DNA of 8,207 bases from an uncultured Christensenellaceae bacterium (GCA_910587025.1 CAJUKR010000058.1:1-8207), one strand, 5' to 3'. Counted from the first letter of the stretch, positions 1-5,951 are shown. Notes: generated by a model from the sequence alone, not told the origin. A program made the numbers and translations.

Positions 1-223
1 GATATAAACAATGAAAATAGTATTTTTTATGACTTATTCCATCATAAGCCAAAATCCAAGAGCCACCAGATTGAATTTCTGATTTTATTTCATTCCACTC
101 GTCCCATTTGTCCCCTATTTTTATGTTTCTCTCTTTATTATGAATATAAAGATACTGCCCTTCAAATATAAAATTGTATTCTTTTTTACAAATAGTCAAA
201 CAGCCTTTAATTATATTTTTCAT
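1..223 (-). CDS. Partial small AT-rich gene of unknown function, runs off the left edge
   Basis: On the minus strand an ATG at 223 opens a reading frame that stays open for 74 codons to the edge of the window, so the 3' end is missing. A GGAG ribosome binding site lies 5 bases upstream of the ATG (229-232). The protein begins MKNIIKGCLTICKKEYNFIF and is rich in Lys, Ile, Tyr and Trp. It shows no signal peptide or membrane segment. I do not recognise the family. It lies 65 bases downstream of the helix-turn-helix gene on the same strand with no visible terminator between them, so it may be a third gene of that operon or a separate accessory gene. GC content of bases 1-240 is about 27% by hand count, far below the rest of the window, which suggests acquired DNA. 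The evidence is one good ribosome binding site plus an open frame in AT-rich sequence, where chance stops are frequent. Confidence 0.55.
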   Translation of the reverse strand, partial: MKNIIKGCLTICKKEYNFIFEGQYLYIHNKERNIKIGDKWDEWNEIKSEIQSGGSWILAYDGISHKKYYFHCLY

Positions 224-236
224 TTTTTCTCCAAGT

Positions 237-247
237 ATTATATCATT
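237..247 (-). promoter_or_regulatory. Second copy of the ATTATATCATT box (possible -10/operator half-site)
   Basis: The plus-strand 11-mer ATTATATCATT here is identical to bases 1600-1610, where it forms the -10 box plus one operator half-site of the toxin-antitoxin-like promoter. On the minus strand it reads AATGATATAAT and contains a perfect TATAAT. If it were the -10 of the partial gene starting at 223, transcription would begin at about 230, inside the ribosome binding site. It is therefore a doubtful promoter for that gene and more plausibly a repressor half-site or a chance match in AT-rich DNA. No good -35 is visible. Confidence 0.25.
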
Positions 248-288
248 TTCATCAAACGTTATAATAACAAAAAAATAATATATGAATA

Positions 289-924
289 TTACTCGAATAA
301 GTCTTCTATGTTGCATCCGAGGATTTTGGAAAGTCGGAACAATATATCCGCTTGCGCCTTATTTATATCGTTACGTCGCTGTTCGTACATCTGAATATTG
401 CGGACGGACACTTCGGACTTTTCGGCGAGTTTGCTTTGCGACAGTCCCGCCGCCGTCCTGATACGTTTCAGATTGGTTTCTTTTTTATGCGAAGATACAT
501 AACCGTCGGCAACTGCGAAAAACTTAGTTATGTCCGCTTCGTGCAAAGTACCGTATAAAGACAACACCTTTTCGATCGGAAACGCTTTGTTCAGGTTAAA
601 AAACGATGTCGCTTTATAGTTCTGATACTGAGCGAGCGCCCACCCCGCCCAATAAAACTCGGAACGGTCGTAAAACGGCTTTACGGAAAGAAGGTTCCCA
701 TTTCCCGCAGTTGTGTTTATTACGTAGTTCAATAAATCGACAGCGGAATATCCGACAAGAAATTTCGGATTGCCTTTTTCGATCTGCACGGCGACCTCGG
801 ATGAAGCAAACATGTTCCAAAAAATCTTCGGATCGAACCCACACGAAACGGCGTACGAAAACATTGTTCCGACATTGACGGCAACGTCGGACACGTACTT
901 TACGTCATACGATCTTATCGCCAT
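289..924 (-). CDS. XRE-family helix-turn-helix protein, probable antitoxin/autorepressor of the DUF3990 pair
   Basis: This is a 211-residue protein with two parts. Residues 1-140 form an uncharacterised N-terminal domain with an aromatic stretch FYWAGWALAQYQNYK (about 90-104) and the segment LHEADITKFF (about 127-136). Residues 151-211 are an XRE/Cro-type DNA-binding domain: LKRIRTAAGLSQSKLAEKSE, then VSVRNIQMYEQRR as recognition helix, ending in LGCNIEDLFE. The ATG at 924 is preceded by an AGAAGGGGG ribosome binding site that lies inside the end of the upstream gene; the two genes overlap by 20 bases and are probably translationally coupled. From family knowledge, DUF3990 proteins often sit beside HTH proteins of this design. 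I infer that the N-terminal domain binds the partner and the HTH represses the shared promoter at the TATCATT dyads. An activator or plain regulator role is possible. Confidence 0.85.
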   Translation of the reverse strand: MAIRSYDVKYVSDVAVNVGTMFSYAVSCGFDPKIFWNMFASSEVAVQIEKGNPKFLVGYSAVDLLNYVINTTAGNGNLLSVKPFYDRSEFYWAGWALAQYQNYKATSFFNLNKAFPIEKVLSLYGTLHEADITKFFAVADGYVSSHKKETNLKRIRTAAGLSQSKLAEKSEVSVRNIQMYEQRRNDINKAQADILFRLSKILGCNIEDLFE

Positions 925-1576
925 TTTTTAGCCCCCTTCTCATTATGTCCATTACGAACACTCCGCCCAGTACCGTTTCTTTGCGGCACGCATCAAAGTA
1001 TGCTTCTCTCGCCTTTCTGTCCCTGCCCGATCTCTTGATATAATATTCCCCGCATTCGGCAAACGCGTGATCGATATATCTTAAAGCCCCGAACGCTTTA
1101 CGCGACTTCAAAACAATCTGAGTACCGAGTTCACCCAAACGCATAGCTTCTTCGAGTTGCCGTACCGATATAGTATTGTTTATAAAATCCTTCGCAAAGC
1201 TGAAATACGAATCGTCCGCACGGTAACCGATGATTATATCGTAATTTTCGACGTCTATATAAAAATTTTCCGATAAGTATTCTTTCGCCTGCACCGAAAC
1301 GGGATTATTCACATCGAAAGTCCTGAACTTCAGCAAAACAGCCATCCAATTCAAAATAGAATACTCTTCTTTGCGCAGATCCAATACGTTACAGTCGCTC
1401 AAGTCGAGCTCGTATTTATTCGCATATCCGTTCGTTTCGTTATCCGAACAAGCCCATTCTTTTGCGAGTTCCTCGCTTTCCGTACAATAAAAACCGAGTC
1501 CGTAATCGTTCTTTTCGTTACCTTTGCCGAATACAGGCTTTTCTATGATACTTTTCGAACCGTGATAAACGATCAT
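905..1576 (-). CDS. DUF3990-family, ADP-ribosyltransferase-like protein, candidate toxin
   Basis: This is a 223-residue soluble protein with no signal peptide or membrane helix. The N-terminus has MIVYHGSKSIIEKPVFGKGN, with the YHGS box (His5), then DYGLGFYCT (24-32), the pattern of the NAD-binding H-Y part of ADP-ribosyltransferase folds in DUF3990. Further family-like boxes are GYRADDSYF (117-125) and LGTQIVLKS (150-158); Gln153 may stand at the third catalytic position, usually Glu. I chose the ATG at 1576. A GGAAGG ribosome binding site (1585-1590) lies 8 bases upstream of it, whereas the in-frame GTG at 1585 would abut that site. It is the first gene of the operon, before the HTH gene. 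I infer a toxin that modifies an intracellular target, but substrate and activity cannot be read from the sequence. It could also be a defence effector or an inactive homologue. Confidence 0.83.
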   Translation of the reverse strand: MIVYHGSKSIIEKPVFGKGNEKNDYGLGFYCTESEELAKEWACSDNETNGYANKYELDLSDCNVLDLRKEEYSILNWMAVLLKFRTFDVNNPVSVQAKEYLSENFYIDVENYDIIIGYRADDSYFSFAKDFINNTISVRQLEEAMRLGELGTQIVLKSRKAFGALRYIDHAFAECGEYYIKRSGRDRKAREAYFDACRKETVLGGVFVMDIMRRGLKNGDKIV

Positions 1577-1599
1577 TGCATTCACCTTCCTTTTTCGAT

Positions 1600-1628
1600 A
1601 TTATATCATTGAAATGTCACATTGTCAA
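1600..1628 (-). promoter_or_regulatory. Perfect consensus sigma-70/sigma-A promoter of the DUF3990-HTH operon
   Basis: On the minus strand a TTGACA -35 box (1623-1628) is followed by exactly 17 bases and a TATAAT -10 box (1600-1605). Both hexamers match the consensus perfectly. Transcription would start at about 1593, giving a leader of about 17 nt that carries the GGAAGG ribosome binding site. Such a strong promoter usually needs repression, which fits the dyads over and upstream of it. Confidence 0.85.
1604..1619. promoter_or_regulatory. Proximal operator-like dyad overlapping the -10 box
   Basis: The plus strand reads TATCATT-GA-AATGTCA. The left half and the inner AATG match the perfect dyad at 1655-1670; only the outer right bases deviate. 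It overlaps the last two bases of the -10 box and most of the spacer, so a bound HTH protein would block RNA polymerase. The binding protein is inferred from proximity. Confidence 0.55.
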
Positions 1629-1654
1629 TATTATTTACAATAAAATCAAAAAAC

Positions 1655-1670
1655 TATCATTACAATGATA
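1655..1670. promoter_or_regulatory. Distal operator-like perfect inverted repeat
   Basis: The plus strand reads TATCATT-AC-AATGATA, a perfect 7-bp inverted repeat with a 2-bp centre. It lies upstream of the -35 box. Its centre is 51 bp from that of the proximal dyad, close to five helical turns, so two dimers could bind the same face of the helix. It is the probable high-affinity site for the HTH autorepressor. Confidence 0.6.
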
Positions 1671-1671
1671 T

Positions 1672-1706
1672 AAAAATCTACCCGTACGATTTCGTACGGG
1701 TAGATT
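1672..1706 (-). terminator. Strong intrinsic terminator of the glpK-hydrolase operon
   Basis: Bases 1675-1689 (AATCTACCCGTACGA) and 1692-1706 are a perfect 15-base inverted repeat, forming about 14 paired bases with a 4-nt loop. On the minus strand the hairpin runs into a TTTTT tract (plus-strand A's at 1672-1676). It begins 20 bases after the hydrolase stop codon and insulates the downstream toxin-antitoxin-like promoter from read-through. Confidence 0.88.
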
Positions 1707-1725
1707 CATTTACCGATTATTCGTA

Positions 1726-2673
1726 TTATTCGCTTTCTTCACCGTCGAACTCGCGCACGATGTCGTTCCACTTGCCCGATGTGACGTTATCGAAAAATTC
1801 GATCACGTCCTCGTAAACTTCGGCGCGGTTGGTTTCGTTGGTCAGTTCGTGACGCGCGCCGGGATAAGCCTTTTCTTCGACGGTCAGACCGGACGAAATA
1901 TACTTTTCGACGAGCTTTTTCGTCAGCTTGCCGCAGCCGCCCACGTAGTCGGCATCGCCGTAAATAATAAACAACGGAAGATCGGAACGCACGACGGTGT
2001 AAGGCGTTTTCGCCAATTTTTTCAGCCCGGTAAACAGGTACTTGTAAAAACCGTTTGAGCAGACAAACTCGCAGAGAGGATCTTCGGTATACCGTTTGTT
2101 GCTTTCTGCGTTACGCGACAGCCATGCGTTATGCCCTTCGCCCACCTTTTTGTCATAGCTCTCGAACGTCATTTTCGCGAAAAATTTACCCGGCATATCC
2201 GCGTGTTTTTTCGCCTTGCGGGAAGCGACGAATTTGCTGAAACCCGCAAGTCCCTTGCCGTACAGAGCGCTGCCCGACAATACGCACGCCGCGATCTTAT
2301 CCGAGTACTCGGTCAGATACGCCTGCGACAAAAACGAGCCGTAACTGTGTCCGAACAAAAGAACGGGTAATCCCCATTTTGCTTTTGCTTCGTCGGTAAG
2401 CGCGGCAAGGTCTTTGACCGTATCTTCGAACAGGTTTTTGCCCGGTTCCGCCTTGCCGAGTCTGTCGGGGTCGGTATGACCGTGAGCGCGGTGGTCGTCG
2501 CCGAATACGATATATCCCGCCTTGTTAAGCTCGAGCGCAAACTCGTCGTAACGCGCGACATGCTCAGCCATGCCGTGAACGATCTGAACGACGGCTTTGG
2601 GCGACTCGACGTCGTCCCATATGCAAATGCCGATCGCTTTGCCGTCGTGAGAAACAAACTCTTTTCTATCCAT
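1726..2673 (-). CDS. Alpha/beta hydrolase, monoacylglycerol lipase / lysophospholipase type (serine aminopeptidase S33-like)
   Basis: This is a 315-residue cytoplasmic alpha/beta hydrolase. The oxyanion-hole region VHGMAEH (32-38) and ARYDEFA are typical of the monoacylglycerol lipase/PldB-like Hydrolase_4 group. DDHRAHGHT (59-67) follows, then the nucleophile elbow GHSYGS with Ser110. The acid is probably Asp242 in YGDADYVGG, and the catalytic His is His275 in GARHELTNE. All parts of the triad are present and the length is usual. I start at the ATG at 2673 because AAGGAG (2683-2688) lies 9 bases upstream; the frame continues further upstream, but only as an overlap with glpK. It follows glpK by 23 bases and ends at a strong terminator, so the two form an operon. 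I infer that it frees glycerol or fatty acids from monoglycerides or lysolipids. Substrate specificity in this family is not readable from sequence. Confidence 0.9.
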   Translation of the reverse strand: MDRKEFVSHDGKAIGICIWDDVESPKAVVQIVHGMAEHVARYDEFALELNKAGYIVFGDDHRAHGHTDPDRLGKAEPGKNLFEDTVKDLAALTDEAKAKWGLPVLLFGHSYGSFLSQAYLTEYSDKIAACVLSGSALYGKGLAGFSKFVASRKAKKHADMPGKFFAKMTFESYDKKVGEGHNAWLSRNAESNKRYTEDPLCEFVCSNGFYKYLFTGLKKLAKTPYTVVRSDLPLFIIYGDADYVGGCGKLTKKLVEKYISSGLTVEEKAYPGARHELTNETNRAEVYEDVIEFFDNVTSGKWNDIVREFDGEESE

Positions 2674-2696
2674 TATATAAATCTCCTTATATGTTT

Positions 2697-4184
2697 TCAG
2701 TTTAACGTATCGGTAAGAAGCGTACCCACCGCCTGTTTCCAGCCCGCTTTGAGCCGCTCGACTTTCAAGCCGTCGGACGACGGTTCGAACGTCGCTTCGC
2801 AGGCATGAGTACGTTTGATTTCGCCCGTACCCTTTATGACGCCCGCGCCGATACCCGCCAGATAAGCCGCGCCGAGAGCGGTACATTCTACCTCGCACGA
2901 TTTGCGCACGACGTTACCTATGATATCCGCCTGCGCCGAAAGAAGCAGCGAATTGCGACTCATTCCGCCGTCTGCGTTCAGTGCGCCGAGCGGCATACCG
3001 AGCGCGTCCGTCATCAGGTCGTAAACCTCGCTCGACCGAAGCGCTATGCACTCGAGCGCGGCGCGGACTATGTGCGCCCTTGTCGTCGCCCGCGTGATTC
3101 CGAGCACGGCGGCGCGGCAATTCATGTTCCAGTACGGCGCGCCCATGCCCGTAAATGCGGGGATCAGGTATACCCCGCCGCTGTCGGGTACGCCGGACGC
3201 AACGGCTTCGCTTTCGCCCGCCGACGAGAGCAGCCCGACGCTTTCCAGCCAGCTCATTACCGACCCGGCATTGAATACGGAGCCTTCGAAGGCGTAAGCC
3301 GTTTCGCCCTTGATCTTGTACGCCACCGTCGTCAGAAGCGGAGAACGCGTAATGCGCGGCTCGCTCCCTATATTGGCAAGAATAAACGCGCCCGTGCCGT
3401 ACGTGCACTTTACGTCGCCTTTATCGAAACAAGCCTGTCCCACGAGCGCCGCCTGCTGATCGCCGGCTATTCCGCAGATAGGCATCGAGCGTCCCGCGAC
3501 GAACGCCGAACCGAAATTCCCAGTGCATTCGGTCACCTCGGGAAGTATTTTCCGAGGGATACGGAACATCGACAGAAGTTCGTCGTCCCAGTCCAGCGTA
3601 TTTATATCGAACAGCATGGTGCGCGACGCGTTCGTTACATCGGTTATATGCCTTGCGCCGCCCGTCATGCGGTAAACGAGATAACTGTCCAGAGTACCGG
3701 CGAGCAGTTCTCCGCGCTCGGCTTTCTCCCGCGCGCCCGGCGTATTGTCGAGCAGCCACGAAAGTTTGGTCGCCGAAAAATACGCGTCGGCGACAAGCCC
3801 CGTCTTTTTCTTTATCTTGCTTTCGAGTCCCTCTTTTCTGATCCGCTCGACCTCGCCCGCGGTGCGGCGGCACTGCCACCCTATGCACGGCGCAAGCGGC
3901 GCGCCCGTCTTTCTGTCCCATATGACCGTCGATTCGCGCTGATTCGTTATGCCGACGGCTATAACGCAAGCGGGATCGTAAGACGCCGTTTCGAATATGC
4001 GGCGGACGCAGCGCATCTGTTTTTCGTATATCTCGGCGGCGTTCTGCTCAACCCAGCCGTCGAAAGGATAAGACACATTGAGCGGTTCGGAATAAGAACA
4101 GACCGCGCGCATATCGTGAAGCGAGAACAGTACGGCGCGGCAACTCGTCGTACCCTCGTCGAGCGCAAGCAAAAATTTTTTCAT
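2697..4184 (-). CDS. glpK: Glycerol kinase
   Basis: This is a complete 495-residue FGGY-family kinase that phosphorylates glycerol with ATP to sn-glycerol 3-phosphate in the cytoplasm. The N-terminal phosphate loop is LALDEGTTSCRAV (6-18). Glycerol contacts known from E. coli GlpK are all present: Arg83-Glu84 in GITNQREST, Tyr135, and Asp242-Gln243 in GIAGDQQAALVGQ, with Asp242 as catalytic base. TYGTGAF (261-267) and DGGMSRNSLL (405-414) mark the ATP-binding half. The ATG at 4184 has an AGGGGG ribosome binding site 10 bases upstream; the in-frame ATG at 4211 has none. The hydrolase follows after 23 bases and murG lies divergently upstream. No glpF or glpD is in the window. The His that HPr phosphorylates in many Firmicutes GlpK proteins (just before the PI-G-AGDQQ segment) appears to be Phe228 here, by my manual alignment. 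Confidence 0.96.
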   Translation of the reverse strand: MKKFLLALDEGTTSCRAVLFSLHDMRAVCSYSEPLNVSYPFDGWVEQNAAEIYEKQMRCVRRIFETASYDPACVIAVGITNQRESTVIWDRKTGAPLAPCIGWQCRRTAGEVERIRKEGLESKIKKKTGLVADAYFSATKLSWLLDNTPGAREKAERGELLAGTLDSYLVYRMTGGARHITDVTNASRTMLFDINTLDWDDELLSMFRIPRKILPEVTECTGNFGSAFVAGRSMPICGIAGDQQAALVGQACFDKGDVKCTYGTGAFILANIGSEPRITRSPLLTTVAYKIKGETAYAFEGSVFNAGSVMSWLESVGLLSSAGESEAVASGVPDSGGVYLIPAFTGMGAPYWNMNCRAAVLGITRATTRAHIVRAALECIALRSSEVYDLMTDALGMPLGALNADGGMSRNSLLLSAQADIIGNVVRKSCEVECTALGAAYLAGIGAGVIKGTGEIKRTHACEATFEPSSDGLKVERLKAGWKQAVGTLLTDTLN

Positions 4185-4272
4185 CGGTAAAAATCCCCCT
4201 GTTTGTGTCAATAATAATATTTACGCATATGATGTTTTGATAAGTATACCATAAGGAGAACATAAAGTCAAT
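4185..4272. promoter_or_regulatory. Divergent glpK/murG intergenic region with weak promoter candidates
   Basis: This 88-base AT-rich gap must hold both promoters. For glpK (minus strand) a TATTAT -10 candidate lies at about 4211-4219 with only a poor TTATCA-like -35. For murG (plus strand) TATGAT (4228-4233) is the more likely -10, because TATACC (4245-4250) would start transcription inside the ribosome binding site. None has a good -35, so activator dependence or weak expression is possible. No clear operator dyad was seen. Confidence 0.35.
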
Positions 4273-5313
4273 ATGAGTAAAAAAATAATTCTCACAGGCG
4301 GAGGAACAGCGGGACACGTCATGCCCGCGCTCGCGCTGATCCCCGAGTTGAAACGCCGCTTCGGCGAAGTGCACTGGATCGGACGAAAAGAAGGCATGGA
4401 AAAAGAACTGGTCGGAAACGACGCCGTATATCACGGAATAGACTGCCCCAAGTTCGACCGAAGCAAACCGACGACCGCGCTTGCCGTACCGTTCAAGCTC
4501 ATGAAAGCCGCCGACGAAGCCGAGAAACTCATACGGCAAATAGCCCCCGACGTTATTTTTTCCAAAGGCGGCTACGTTTCCCTGCCCGCCGCCCTCGGCA
4601 AAGGCGACGTCCCGCTCGTACTGCACGAAAGCGACACGTCGCTCGGACTTGCAAACAAGCTCGCCGCACAAAGCGCCGACGCGGTTTGTTCGTCCTTTCC
4701 TCTCCCCGACTTCTGCGGAGTCGAAATAATCCATACGGGTTCGCCGCTTCGGAGCGGCATATACTCCGGTAACCGCGAACTGGCGCTCGCAAAATGCGGT
4801 TTCGACGGCAAAAGGAAAGTTCTGCTCATAACAGGCGGAAGCCTGGGTGCGAAAGCGATAAACGACGGCGTGGACGGCTGTATCGAAACACTTACTGACA
4901 GATTCGACGTTATCCATATCAGAGGACGCGGCAACGACGCCGAAAAGCGTAAAGGATATTACCCGATCTCGTTTACGAGCGAAATATTCGACCTGCTTGC
5001 CGCCGCCGATTTCGCGGTGACGCGAGGCGGCGGAAACTCGCTGTTCGAGCTCGGTGCGCTTGCCGTGCCCATGCTGATAATCCCGCTCCCCAAAGGCGCG
5101 AGCCGCGGCGATCAGGTCGAAAACGCAGCTTACTTCAAACGCGAAGGGCTTGCGCTCACGCTCGATCAGGACGACATCGGAAAACTGCCCGCCGCGCTGA
5201 CCGAACTCGAAAACTCCGCGCCCCACCTCATTGCGAAAATGAAACGGTACGCGTTCGACGGTACGGGTGAAATCATACGGATAATCGAACGCGTAAGCGG
5301 CATAAACAATTAA
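4273..5313 (+). CDS. murG: Lipid II synthase MurG (UDP-GlcNAc:undecaprenyl-PP-MurNAc-pentapeptide GlcNAc transferase)
   Basis: This 346-residue GT-B glycosyltransferase adds GlcNAc to lipid I to make lipid II at the inner face of the membrane. The glycine-rich N-terminal loop is LTGGGTAGHVMPAL with His15. FSKGGYVSLPA (96-106) and HESDTSLGLANKL (118-130) follow; HESD in place of HEQN is usual for clostridial MurG. The C-terminal UDP-GlcNAc site has TGGSLGAKAIN (187-197), TRGGGNSLFEL with Glu259, and GASRGDQVENA (275-285). The length is normal and no membrane helix is present, as expected for a peripheral protein. The only in-frame start is ATG 4273. AAGGAG (4253-4258) is 14 bases upstream, an unusually long spacing. 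Unlike most murG genes it is not inside a division and cell-wall cluster: neighbours are glpK and a small membrane protein. A second, specialised copy elsewhere in the genome is possible. Confidence 0.93.
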   Translation: MSKKIILTGGGTAGHVMPALALIPELKRRFGEVHWIGRKEGMEKELVGNDAVYHGIDCPKFDRSKPTTALAVPFKLMKAADEAEKLIRQIAPDVIFSKGGYVSLPAALGKGDVPLVLHESDTSLGLANKLAAQSADAVCSSFPLPDFCGVEIIHTGSPLRSGIYSGNRELALAKCGFDGKRKVLLITGGSLGAKAINDGVDGCIETLTDRFDVIHIRGRGNDAEKRKGYYPISFTSEIFDLLAAADFAVTRGGGNSLFELGALAVPMLIIPLPKGASRGDQVENAAYFKREGLALTLDQDDIGKLPAALTELENSAPHLIAKMKRYAFDGTGEIIRIIERVSGINN

Positions 5314-5371
5314 AAAAGCGTCATTTGATGATTTTGTGATAAATTATGAAATTTTTTTCGCAAAATTATTT
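5314..5371 (+). other. AT-rich murG 3' region with T-tract/A-tract dyad, possible weak terminator or UP element
   Basis: No GC-rich terminator follows murG. Bases 5349-5371 read AAATTTTTTT-CGC-AAAATTATTT, a weak AT-only dyad. A nearly identical element occurs at 5891-5914. Each lies directly upstream of, or touches, the -35 box of the next promoter, so it may act as an UP element, as a weak terminator, or as both. Confidence 0.35.
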
Positions 5372-5397
5372 ACAAACGATTAAAGATGTGATATAAT
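5369..5397 (+). promoter_or_regulatory. Strong extended -10 promoter for the small membrane protein gene
   Basis: TTTACA (5369-5374), 17 bases, then TATAAT (5392-5397) with the extended TG-A motif just before it (5389-5391). One mismatch from consensus. The predicted start of transcription is about 5403-5405, only about 4-6 bases before the ATG at 5409. Confidence 0.8.
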
Positions 5398-5408
5398 TAT
5401 GACATCTG

Positions 5409-5885
5409 ATGAATACGCTTGTTTTTCAACTGAATTGCGACAAGCGCGCCGCCATCGAGTATCTCTCCAAAACGGAGTTCGACGGCGTGGAAACGGACTG
5501 CGACGGAAATAAAGTTTCCGTCTATTTGACCAAGGACGAAAACGGCGTCGAAGTTGCGGAGTACGTATACCGCGCGACACTCGACGGCAATCGCCTGATC
5601 GGTACCGTCAGACGCCCGGAGGAAAACAACGATCCGGGCGCGTTCAAAACGGTCATGCTCGTCGTTTTCGGACTTATCACGATCGCCGCGCTGTTCGGAA
5701 TAGTCTATCTCTGCACGATGCTGTTCGCGCGGAGCTGGCTGTTGTCGCTGTATATCGCGCTTCCCGTTTTCGCGGTGGGAATCGCCGTCGCCACGCTTGC
5801 CGCGAGGATAATGTCGCATAAGCGCGCGCAGGTTCGAAAACTCCGATCGTTCATCGCTCCCATTACGGACTCGAGCGTCGCATAA
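5409..5885 (+). CDS. Small two-helix membrane protein of unknown function
   Basis: This is a 158-residue protein I do not recognise. Residues 1-75 form a charged, soluble domain that looks beta-rich (VSVYLTKDENGVEV, YVYRATLDGN). Two hydrophobic helices follow at about 80-104 (TVMLVVFGLITIAALFGIVY) and 109-133, joined by the short turn FARSW. The tail is basic (SHKRAQVRKLR), which by the positive-inside rule would put both termini in the cytoplasm. The ATG at 5409 has no Shine-Dalgarno sequence and lies only about five bases from the predicted transcription start. An in-frame GTG at 5487 with GGAG (5474-5477) 9 bases upstream is the alternative and would give 132 residues. Codon use resembles the neighbouring housekeeping genes, so it looks native. 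A link to murG or gdhA is not evident. Confidence 0.75.
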   Translation: MNTLVFQLNCDKRAAIEYLSKTEFDGVETDCDGNKVSVYLTKDENGVEVAEYVYRATLDGNRLIGTVRRPEENNDPGAFKTVMLVVFGLITIAALFGIVYLCTMLFARSWLLSLYIALPVFAVGIAVATLAARIMSHKRAQVRKLRSFIAPITDSSVA

Positions 5886-5921
5886 ACCGCAAATTTTTTT
5901 TGAAAAAATTATTTCATATAA

Positions 5922-5951
5922 TTGCGTATGACAACAAAACTGTGATATAAT
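5922..5951 (+). promoter_or_regulatory. Extended -10 promoter of gdhA
   Basis: TATAAT (5946-5951) is preceded by the extended TG-A motif (5943-5945). The -35 candidate TTGCGT (5922-5927) is weak with an 18-base spacer, as often seen with extended -10 promoters. The 12-mer TGTGATATAATT (5941-5952) is identical to 5387-5398 at the preceding promoter. Transcription would start at about 5958, leaving a leader of about 70 nt. Confidence 0.72.

Noticed and set aside
140..394. Plus-strand frame of 84 codons in the AT-rich left end
   Set aside because: It overlaps the end of the HTH gene and the partial minus-strand gene, has no ribosome binding site and is low-complexity Ile/Tyr/Asn/Phe sequence.
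1577..1585. GTG start for the DUF3990 protein at 1585
   Set aside because: The ribosome binding site GGAAGG directly abuts it. The ATG at 1576 has 8-base spacing and begins at the conserved IVYHGS box.
1675..1706. Perfect 15-base inverted repeat considered as an attachment or recombination site at the edge of the accessory cassette
   Set aside because: Its position just after the hydrolase stop and the T-tract on the minus strand are fully explained by an intrinsic terminator. No integrase or second copy is visible.
1622..1816. Plus-strand frame of 64 codons across the hydrolase terminator
   Set aside because: It runs through the operator, the hairpin and the 3' end of the hydrolase gene, without a ribosome binding site or family features.
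2674..2898. Extended N-terminus for the hydrolase
   Set aside because: The extension overlaps the end of glpK in another frame and reads as Arg/Gly-rich shadow sequence. The ATG at 2673 has a good AAGGAG site and begins the conserved domain.
2805..4190. Long open frame (461 codons) on the plus strand opposite glpK
   Set aside because: It lies wholly antisense to a complete glycerol kinase with every motif intact. The translation is Arg/Ala-rich with no recognisable domain, typical of a shadow frame in GC-rich codons.
4206..4211. Perfect TTGACA on the minus strand upstream of glpK
   Set aside because: A matching -10 would fall on the glpK start codon, so it cannot drive glpK as a -35 box.
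4048..5226. Open frame of 392 codons on the minus strand opposite murG, running into the glpK region
   Set aside because: It is antisense to MurG and crosses the glpK start. The product has no family features.
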